Positions 34,510 to 40,762 of a DNA stretch of 64,000 nt are shown here, piece after piece. Position numbers and translations under genes: made by a program. The DNA is taken from NCBI RefSeq assembly GCF_005221325.1, contig NZ_CP039890.1, positions 1 through 64,000 of the forward strand, written 5' to 3'. Origin of the DNA: Agrobacterium tumefaciens (GTDB lineage Bacteria > Pseudomonadota > Alphaproteobacteria > Rhizobiales > Rhizobiaceae). The notes beneath the pieces were generated by a model, which was given only the letters and a program-made list of their open reading frames with translations, was not told the origin of the DNA and did no database searches. Positions within the stretch are counted from its first letter, which is position 1. Every line of letters starts with the position of its first letter.

Positions 34510-35409
34510 TCAATTCCATGCGGAAAGATTTTTCCAGTTTTGGGGGAAGCCCATGGCATTTTCATCCGCGAGTGGGCAGGAATTCATCAAATCTAAAAGA
34601 TGCGGACGCCATTGGTTTCCGGGCGCTACGACATCCATTAGAAAACCGAGAACCGCCAACGTATTATATAGACGGCCTTGAACATTTTGATTCATGGCCA
34701 ACTTCAGGCTGGCAGGCGACTTCGGCACGATCATCTTCACAGTGATCTGTTTGTTCCAAAGGCGCCCGTGATGTGCACAGATATTGCGTATATAAGTAAG
34801 ATGATGAGCGAGCGAAACCAACACCGTTTCGTCAAGTCCATACGTCTTCGCAATGGCTTGGCGGTCGGGGCGGCTTTTCAAATTACTGTACCACATCGAG
34901 AGCTGACCCAGTGAAACAACTTCTGCCGTCATCCAAATAGGAGGATGCTCCGGATCATCGTATTTGCTTCTGTAATGAACGATGAAAGTGTCTTTCGATC
35001 TGTTGAGATCTTCAATCAGCCTGGCGAATGCTTGAGCATACCGATCGGCGCGATTGTAGAGGGCTGGCTCTAGGTATCCGTGTGGCCCATATTTCATCGC
35101 GAGATGATGCGCCCAACTCCCTCGCAGGGAAACTTCGATTCTTTCGATAGCATCCATCACGAGCAATCTGAGACGTCTGTCGAAAATGTATAGGTCCAGC
35201 ACATTGTCGAACGTAGTTCCACTCTTGAAACTATGCTCGCCATTTTGGGGCGCCGCCTCCTCGAACGGAAGCCAGTAGGCACGCAGACGGTAGTAACTTA
35301 AATGCTGAAGGCAATGAGCTGTGTGGGCGCGATCGGGAACAGCCATTCCCCTCGCCTCAAGCAGCGTAATTTGGTCAGCGATGGAGACGGACGGTTTTTC
35401 GAACTTCAT
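34510..35409 (-). CDS. abiF: AbiF-family abortive infection protein (Abi_2, HEPN RNase)
   Basis: A 299-residue Abi_2/AbiD/AbiF protein. It starts MKFEKPSVSIADQITLLEARGM, has the conserved LSYYRLRAYWLPFE and VLDLYIFDRRLRLLVMDAIERIEVSLRGSWAHHLA, and the HEPN catalytic motif R-x4-H in LTYIRNICAHHGRLWN (R208, H213). Such proteins are probable RNases that stop phage infection by suicide, and members are controlled by a structured RNA encoded just upstream. That RNA is visible here at about 35440-35510. No terminator is obvious downstream. Confidence 0.92.
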   Translation of the reverse strand: MKFEKPSVSIADQITLLEARGMAVPDRAHTAHCLQHLSYYRLRAYWLPFEEAAPQNGEHSFKSGTTFDNVLDLYIFDRRLRLLVMDAIERIEVSLRGSWAHHLAMKYGPHGYLEPALYNRADRYAQAFARLIEDLNRSKDTFIVHYRSKYDDPEHPPIWMTAEVVSLGQLSMWYSNLKSRPDRQAIAKTYGLDETVLVSLAHHLTYIRNICAHHGRLWNKQITVKMIVPKSPASLKLAMNQNVQGRLYNTLAVLGFLMDVVAPGNQWRPHLLDLMNSCPLADENAMGFPQNWKNLSAWN

Positions 35410-35439
35410 GCCATTTCATAAGCGGATTCGAAGTCCCAG

Positions 35440-35510
35440 AAAAGGAAAACCCGCCGGGGTGCGCAGTTCCGAAACCTAAGTTCCGTCCGAGGCGTGGCGG
35501 GTGTTGTTGA
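35440..35510 (-). ncRNA. Structured RNA upstream of abiF (abiF-type motif)
   Basis: On the minus strand, ACCCGCC (35502-35496) can pair with GGCGGGT (35455-35449), enclosing about 40 nt that contain the repeated element CGGAACTT/CGGAACTG, and followed by TTTTCCTTTT (35448-35439). The GC-rich closing stem plus U-rich tail form a compact, terminator-ended RNA. It lies about 30-90 nt before the abiF start. Conserved RNAs in this position are known for abiF genes and act as RNA antitoxins. The structure is seen; the role is inferred. Confidence 0.68.
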
Positions 35511-35753
35511 GGAAGGATATGGCTCAATCTCATTAAGAAAGCAACAACGGAAGGGTACAAAAATGTAATCGATATCCGGCTTCTGCGGGCAACCCCTTGA
35601 TCTAGAATCAGGATTTATTTCTAGATGCGTAGCGATCGTTCCTGCCGGAGACGTTTGCCTTCAAGCGGTCTTCCAGGACAGCCGTGCCGATGACAAAAAC
35701 AGGCAAGGTAACGAGCTTATTGCGAGCTAGCTTCATCTAGGATGTGCCGATGC

Positions 35754-36095
35754 TCAAAACTGATACCCGCCAGGCGAACTGGCGCCGAGCCAAACCAGCC
35801 AATTGATGCTCATCTTGCCGTAGGGCTTTGGCGAAGGTGGGTTGGTCTGGAAAAGCAAACGTATGAAGTCTGTGGGGCCAAGCGGTCGATACTCATCACG
35901 ATCGATACGACGAGCCCCTAAAAGTACCTTGGCCATCCCGGCTAGCTCATAACCGTCTACACCACTGCGGCGAAGATATGTTACCAATCCCACGCCGGAA
36001 CACATGACAGAGAAATTATCAAATATTTCCAGGTAGTTAAGATTCCGATATTGCGTGTCTTTCGTTCGAATCCGTTCAAGAGTAGGAGGGTGCAA
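35754..36095 (-). CDS. Hypothetical open frame, doubtful
   Basis: A 113-codon frame with a TTG start that lies on the T-arm-like motif. The middle (YLEIFDNFSVMCSGVGLVTYLRRSGVDGYELAGMAKVLLGARRIDRDEYRPLGPTDFIRLLFQTNP) has protein-like composition, but I recognise no family. It may be the tail of a longer gene lost when the neighbouring seam formed. There is no clear ribosome-binding site. Confidence 0.3.
   Translation of the reverse strand: MHPPTLERIRTKDTQYRNLNYLEIFDNFSVMCSGVGLVTYLRRSGVDGYELAGMAKVLLGARRIDRDEYRPLGPTDFIRLLFQTNPPSPKPYGKMSINWLVWLGASSPGGYQF
36063..36081 (+). repeat. T-arm-like 19-bp repeat, copy 1
   Basis: GTTCGAATCCGTTCAAGAG at about 36064-36082 also occurs, exactly, at 57529-57547. 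Both copies are on the plus strand and 21.5 kb apart, near cargo-gene seams. The motif looks like the 3' half of a tRNA T-arm. Confidence 0.55.
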
Positions 36096-36157
36096 TCGCG
36101 GTTGTTTTCATCTCTCTGTACCACCCTCTCGTCTTCGGGACGTTTTTGAAAATCCCG

Positions 36158-36721
36158 CTAGCAAAAGCCATTCAACTTTAGGATCCTGTAGGCTCCAATC
36201 GCTGCACGAAGTTCATCCTCGGAATTTCGATCTCCGTCATTGGCATCTGGATGGTGCATCTTGAGCCTTTCCTTGTAACGGCTCCTTATCTCACTGCCAG
36301 TCGCTTGAGGTAAAAGGCCAAGTGTTTCGAACGCTTTGGCTTCGAGTGCCTTTAGCTTTCTCTCCTGCTGGCCGGCCTTCGTCTGTCCCGCCGTACCTGC
36401 CTTGCGAGCATTAAGCGTCTTTGCCGAGCCAGAACGCTCTGTCGAGGGGATCGGGATTTCCGTTGCCTCCTGAACGCGGGTTCCAAAGGTCCGTCGAGAT
36501 CCAGTCGTCGCCTCTTTTTGGTAACGGGCGACGTCGGCATTCGAAGGTGCAGACGTGTAGCTGTATCCTTTGTTGTACTCCTTCACATGTTCCAGGCAAA
36601 ATAGGAGATAGAGCCCTTCACCGCCTGCTCCCACGGGCGCACGGTGTGTACCGCTTTTCTCGCACCCGTCCCACTGACATCGCGGCCACGCCTGCCTCTG
36701 TCTGCGGGAAACAAAAAGCAT
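36158..36721 (-). CDS. J-domain (DnaJ-like) protein
   Basis: A 187-residue protein with a C-terminal J domain (about residues 130-185: AFETLGLLPQATGSEIRSRYKERLKMHHPDANDGD...ELRAAIGAYRILK). It contains the HPD motif that stimulates Hsp70 ATPase. The N-terminal part has paired Cys/His residues (CQWDGCEKSGTHRAP...FCLEHVKEYN) that suggest a zinc site. This architecture matches a J-domain protein common in rhizobial genomes, here apparently a plasmid copy. The start is preceded by overlapping frames on the same strand, and the exact N terminus is moderately certain. Confidence 0.85.
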   Translation of the reverse strand: MLFVSRRQRQAWPRCQWDGCEKSGTHRAPVGAGGEGLYLLFCLEHVKEYNKGYSYTSAPSNADVARYQKEATTGSRRTFGTRVQEATEIPIPSTERSGSAKTLNARKAGTAGQTKAGQQERKLKALEAKAFETLGLLPQATGSEIRSRYKERLKMHHPDANDGDRNSEDELRAAIGAYRILKLNGFC

Positions 36722-37100
36722 AGGGGAATGCGAGATTTAGGCTGTAATCTTTATCCACGCAGATAGACGCCTCAGAATCTTCAAACACCACCACCGCTGT
36801 GGGGTTGCGGTCCTTGCTAAGAAACTTCGACGACCATACAATGTGCCGTAGACCGACGTCAGTGACCAAGACGGGGTAGCAGGTTACTGCTTACCGTCAT
36901 CGTTTCGTACTGGAAAACGTTTCATAATCTTGTCAATCAAAACACGATCACCGCGGAAGCGGTCGATAAGCTCTGCTGCTTTCTGTATCGTTAGAGCATA
37001 GACGTCCTGGAGCTCTTCAATCGTGTATGAACTGCCCCCCATTTCGACCGGACAGTCGGCATAAGCAGAAAGGCTCAAGCACAGGCTTGAGGACAGGCTT

Positions 37101-37490
37101 ATGTCTAACGAGTATCGACACGTTGAATTGCTGACGGGTGATGTTCGCCGCAGGCGGTGGACAACCGAGCAAAAGCTGACAATCATTGAGCAGAGTTTCG
37201 AACCCGGCGAGACGGTATCTTCGACCGCTCGCCGTCATGGCGTCGCGCCCAATTTGCTTTATCGGTGGCGCAGGCTCTTGAGCGAGGGAGGTGCTGCAGC
37301 CGTGGATTCTGACGAGCCGGTTGTCGGGAATTCGGAAGTGAAGAAACTGGAGGATCGCGTCCGGGAGCTGGAGCGCATGCTCGGTCGCAAGACGATGGAG
37401 GTCGAAATCCTCCGCGAAGCCCTTTCCAAAGCGGACTCAAAAAAACGGATATCGCGGCCGATCTTGTTGCCGAAGGACGGTTCGCGATGA
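37101..37490 (+). CDS. IS3-family OrfA (DNA-binding HTH protein)
   Basis: A 129-residue OrfA with the Tnp_1-type HTH (RRRRWTTEQKLTIIEQSFEPGETVSSTARRHGVAPNLLYRWRRLLSEGG), followed by a leucine zipper (VKKLEDRVRELERMLGRKTMEVEILREAL). At 37439-37445 the heptamer A-AAA-AAA lies in register for -1 frameshifting, about 45 nt before the orfA stop. A slip there would fuse OrfA to OrfB and make the transposase. The orfA stop overlaps the orfB ATG (ATGA). Confidence 0.94.
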   Translation: MSNEYRHVELLTGDVRRRRWTTEQKLTIIEQSFEPGETVSSTARRHGVAPNLLYRWRRLLSEGGAAAVDSDEPVVGNSEVKKLEDRVRELERMLGRKTMEVEILREALSKADSKKRISRPILLPKDGSR

Positions 37491-38314
37491 AGGCCGTCGC
37501 AGACACGCTGGGCGTCTCCCGTTCCAACCTCATCGAGCGGCTGAAAGGCAAAACAAAGCCGCGTGGGCCATACCACAAGGTCGAGGATGCAGAGCTTCTG
37601 CCCGCCATTCGCAGGCTGGTGGATCAAAGGCCGACGTACGGCTATCGGCGGATCGCCGCGCTCCTCAATCGCGAAAGGCGAGCCGCCGATAAGCCTGTCG
37701 TCAACGCCAAACGGGTTCACCGCATCATGGGCAACCACGCCATGTTGCTGGAGAAGCATACGGCCGTTCGCAAGGGCCGCATCCATGACGGCAAGGTCAT
37801 GGTCATGCGCTCAAACCTGCGCTGGTGCTCCGACGGTCTGGAGTTCACTTGCTGGAATGGTGAGGTCATTCGTCTCGCCTTCATTATCGACGCCTTCGAC
37901 CGCGAGATCATTGCCTGGACGGCAGTTGCCAATGCGGGCATCTCCGGCTCGGACGTGCGCGATATGATGCTGGAGGCGGTCGAGAAACGCTTCAACGGAA
38001 CCAGAGCCCCACATCCAATCGAACATCTGTCGGACAATGGGTCGGCTTACACCGCGAGGGATACGAAGCTGTTCGCCCAGGCGCTCAACCTGACGCCCTG
38101 CTTCACGCCGGTGGCCAGTCCGCAGTCGAACGGAATGTCAGAAGCTTTCGTCAAAACCCTGAAGCGAGATTACGTCCGCATCTCGGCACTACCGGACGCC
38201 GAAACGGCGCTCCGTCTCATCGACGGATGGATCGAGGACTACAACGAAATCCATCCCCATTCCGCTCTCAAGATGGCTTCCCCTCGGCAGTTCATCAGGG
38301 CTAAATCAATCTAG
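37487..38314 (+). CDS. IS3-family OrfB transposase (DDE domain)
   Basis: A 275-residue integrase-core transposase of the IS2 group. The DDE triad is visible: D in LRWCSDGLEFTCWNGEVIRLAFIIDAFDREIIAW (the DG and D-A-F-D-R segments), D in EHLSDNGSAY, and E in SNGMSEAFVKTLKRDY. The N-terminal HTH (VADTLGVSRSNLIERL) and HTH_21 region (YGYRRIAALLNRE) precede it. It lies in the -1 frame relative to orfA, consistent with programmed frameshifting. Confidence 0.95.
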   Translation: MKAVADTLGVSRSNLIERLKGKTKPRGPYHKVEDAELLPAIRRLVDQRPTYGYRRIAALLNRERRAADKPVVNAKRVHRIMGNHAMLLEKHTAVRKGRIHDGKVMVMRSNLRWCSDGLEFTCWNGEVIRLAFIIDAFDREIIAWTAVANAGISGSDVRDMMLEAVEKRFNGTRAPHPIEHLSDNGSAYTARDTKLFAQALNLTPCFTPVASPQSNGMSEAFVKTLKRDYVRISALPDAETALRLIDGWIEDYNEIHPHSALKMASPRQFIRAKSI

Positions 38315-38473
38315 CCGACATGTCCGGCGAAACGGGGGCACTCCAGTGTATGGCGCAGCATTCGGGCTCTTCATTTTCACCCTCCTTGTTGATTGCAAAG
38401 CCACTACCCTCACAGACTGGGGCACACCGAAAGATTATCCTTACAGACGGACTGAACTCGCTTGAGACGTCAT

Positions 38474-39292
38474 TCACATTGAAGCCAGCCACTCGCAACG
38501 ATAGGCAAGTACTGGTTGGGCAAATCCCTTCAGTTCAAAACGATCACCGCGAATGATTACGTCAGTCCTTCCATATTCAAGGAAGAGGTTCTCTGAGATC
38601 AGGATCTGGTCACTTTCAGCTGCTGCGCATAGCCGAGCCGCAAGTTGGACTGTTGAGCCAAAGAAATCGTTGCTGTCTTCAATTGGCTCACCGCAATCCA
38701 AGCCAATTCGGATATGGATCGGCTCCCCATTATCCGTGTTATAGCGATGGAACGCGCGCTGAATATCAACTGCGCAGTCGACAGCATCTGGCGTTACCGA
38801 AAAGACCGCCATTATACCATCGCCCGTATGCTTAACCTCTCTACCGTTTCGCCGGCCCAAACAGGCTCTCACGAGAGCATCATGGGCTCTTACGAGTTCA
38901 GCCGCCATGCGGTCTCCAAGCCGCGCAGTCATTTCAGTTGATCCCACGATGTCAGTAAATAAAACTGCGCGGTGACCGGCGTCCTTATCGGGGGGAATAC
39001 AGCCGATTTTTAGAGGGTCTTGAATTCGTCCGAGGAATGCTTCCACAGCAGATAGAGCGACTTCAACAACCTCCGTTGCGATAAAGCCGTGAGCTTCACG
39101 ATGCACGCATTGGGCTGTTTCGGCATCTGGTGCATCGATGAGGCAGAACGCCGTCCCACGTCTTTCATCGAACCAGTAAGTCAGAAACCGAACACCATAC
39201 TGCTCCTGGACACTTAGGTCCTTGAGGTGTGCTACGGCAATATCTGCGGCGGAAACGCCGGTGAGATCGTGCCGATCAATGAAGATAGGCAT
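38474..39292 (-). CDS. DUF4242 domain fused to class III adenylate/guanylate cyclase
   Basis: 272 residues. The N-terminal 80 residues match the DUF4242/SCO4226-like ferredoxin-fold domain (MPIFIDRHDLTGVSAADIAVAHLKDLSVQEQYGVRFLTYWFDERRGTAFCLIDAP). The C-terminal domain is a nucleotidyl cyclase: metal D in VLFTDIVGSTEMTARLGD, HTGDGIMAVF, and FFGSTVQLAARLCA. The first domain may sense a metal or small molecule. It is the last minus-strand gene of the type I secretion locus, but 122 bp lie between it and the HlyD gene, so it may have its own promoter. Confidence 0.85.
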   Translation of the reverse strand: MPIFIDRHDLTGVSAADIAVAHLKDLSVQEQYGVRFLTYWFDERRGTAFCLIDAPDAETAQCVHREAHGFIATEVVEVALSAVEAFLGRIQDPLKIGCIPPDKDAGHRAVLFTDIVGSTEMTARLGDRMAAELVRAHDALVRACLGRRNGREVKHTGDGIMAVFSVTPDAVDCAVDIQRAFHRYNTDNGEPIHIRIGLDCGEPIEDSNDFFGSTVQLAARLCAAAESDQILISENLFLEYGRTDVIIRGDRFELKGFAQPVLAYRCEWLASM

Positions 39293-39414
39293 TCGTTTTC
39301 TCCGAGAGTATCGTTGCCTAATCCGCAGCGCAGTCTACGACTTGCTAGAAGGACCGTCCATCGCCCTTGCGGGTTAATCTCGTCCCCATTTGACTAGATA
39401 TCGTCCATTCCAAA

Positions 39415-40725
39415 TCATTCTTCGCGAAACGCTTTCATAACCTGGTCGGTGAAAGGCTTCGTCAGATACGACCACGCCGAGCGCTCAGCTGTATGAACGA
39501 AAACCTCAATTGGCATGCCCGGCATGAGTTTGAGGTCTCTGATGACTTCCTGTTGGTCAATCATGTCAACTGTCGCGAGATAGTAGGGTTGACCAGTCGT
39601 CTTGTCGACCACGGTTGCTGCTGCAACGAACTCGACGATCCCATATACCTCGGGAGTGGTTGCACTATTAAACGCTGTCAGTCGCATCCTAGCGGCCTGG
39701 CCTGGCGTGACACGATCAACATCTGCCGGCGGAACCCGGAATTCGACCTTCATGTCGTCAGTTTTGGGAACGACCGACATGATAGTCGCTCCTGCTCCTA
39801 TGACGCCGTTGATGGTATGGATTTGCAGGTCATAGACAAAGCCATCAACAGGTGCACGGACCTCCATTCGCGACAGTCGGTCATGTGCAGCAATCTCTCG
39901 CTCTCCCAGTTCGGCGAGCTTGGATTCGATCGAGACAATCTCCTTCTGAGTTTCAGAGCGCGTCGTCTGGTCGATTGAGAGAAGCTTGATGCGCAACTCG
40001 CTAATCTCTCCTTCAGCCTCCGCCACGCGAGCTGCCACTTCGCCGCTGGTCCCGTCGATACGTGCTACTTGCTTTTGGAGGTCGCGAAATTCCGATAACT
40101 TGATCAACCCGCCTTTGGCGAGTCTCTCGCTCACGCTGATCTCTTCAGTGATGATCTTCTTTTCAGCTTCGTTCGCTTTCCTCTGCGAAATCAAACCGTC
40201 AATCTGGTCTTCGAGCTGGGAGATTTGCATCTCCAACTGCTGTTTCTGATTGAGGATCATCCGGCGGTTTTCCTGAAACAGCTTCGTTTCATTATGCGCC
40301 AGCTCAGCTACGATAGAAGCATTGGGGAATGCAATAGTGTCCTTACCGTCGCGCTCCGCCTCAAGGCGGATTTTCATCGCCCTAAGCTGGGCGAGTTGGC
40401 TTCGGATGATCGTCAGTTCAACTCGGGTCTGTGTCTCGTCAAACCTCAGAAGCACATCACCAGCCTTTACCGTGTCCCCATTGGCGACAGGAATGTCAGC
40501 GACAATCCCGCCGTCACGGTGCTGGATAGTCTTGACCTGATCTGGCACCACGAGCTGACCTTGCGCGATAACCGCACCAGCAAGTTTTGCCTGGACTGCC
40601 CATCCACCGACACCAAACACTAGGAATCCTGCCAGAATGCCTGAAACGATGACGCGTGGCGCGATGCCGAACGATTGTGCATTAGATTGCACCTGATTGT
40701 TGGTGTTTTTGTTTTCATACATCAT
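39415..40725 (-). CDS. HlyD/PrtE-type type I secretion adaptor
   Basis: A periplasmic adaptor (membrane fusion protein) of about 436 residues. I place the start at MMYENKNTNNQVQSN (40725) rather than the longer frame, which would overlap the preceding gene by 53 bp. One N-terminal membrane segment (VIVSGILAGFLVFGVGGWAVQAKLAGAVIAQG) is followed by the lipoyl/barrel region and a long coiled coil (about residues 120-270). It ends with the C-terminal barrel PVDGFVYDLQIHTINGVIGAGATIMSVVPK. It links the ABC exporter to an outer-membrane TolC-type channel, which is not encoded in this window. Confidence 0.92.
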   Translation of the reverse strand: MMYENKNTNNQVQSNAQSFGIAPRVIVSGILAGFLVFGVGGWAVQAKLAGAVIAQGQLVVPDQVKTIQHRDGGIVADIPVANGDTVKAGDVLLRFDETQTRVELTIIRSQLAQLRAMKIRLEAERDGKDTIAFPNASIVAELAHNETKLFQENRRMILNQKQQLEMQISQLEDQIDGLISQRKANEAEKKIITEEISVSERLAKGGLIKLSEFRDLQKQVARIDGTSGEVAARVAEAEGEISELRIKLLSIDQTTRSETQKEIVSIESKLAELGEREIAAHDRLSRMEVRAPVDGFVYDLQIHTINGVIGAGATIMSVVPKTDDMKVEFRVPPADVDRVTPGQAARMRLTAFNSATTPEVYGIVEFVAAATVVDKTTGQPYYLATVDMIDQQEVIRDLKLMPGMPIEVFVHTAERSAWSYLTKPFTDQVMKAFREE

Positions 40726-40762
40726 CTCAGCAGACTCCCCGATATGGCTTTCGCCCTTTTTG

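Larger units (their letters stand above)
37028..38345 (+). mobile_element. IS3-family insertion sequence (IS2 group), 1318 bp
   Basis: Terminal inverted repeats: left TGAACTGCCCCCCATTTCG... at 37028-37053, and right end (reverse complement) TGGAGTGCCCCCGTTTCGC... at 38322-38345. A 5-bp target duplication GTGTA flanks it (37023-37027 and 38346-38350). Inside are overlapping orfA and orfB with an A-AAA-AAA slippery site. It is complete and its reading frames are intact, so it is probably still active and inserted recently. Confidence 0.95.
36884..38374 (-). pseudogene. 55-codon gene split by the IS3-family insertion
   Basis: Removing the IS (37028-38345) and one GTGTA copy restores a minus-strand gene with start at 38374, ribosome-binding site AAGGAGG, and stop at 36884. 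It would encode MKSPNAAPYTIEELQ...DDGKQ, 55 residues, rich in charged helix-forming residues (ALTIQKAAELIDRF). The insertion lies between codons 9 and 10. The 3' part can still be read from an ATG in the IS end, as MGGSSYTIEELQ. I do not recognise the product. Confidence 0.85.

Noticed and set aside
36618..36869. An 83-codon minus-strand frame upstream of the J-domain gene (MVTDVGLRHIVWSSKFLS...)
   Set aside because: The first 50 codons look protein-like, but the start is TTG, there is no good ribosome-binding site and the end overlaps the J-domain gene by 100 bp. It may be a gene fragment, but I cannot support it as a gene.
38474..39292. The DUF4242-cyclase as a second Pycsar cyclase
   Set aside because: It has an extra sensor-like domain and no CNBD or TIR effector beside it, unlike the pair at 25851-27475.
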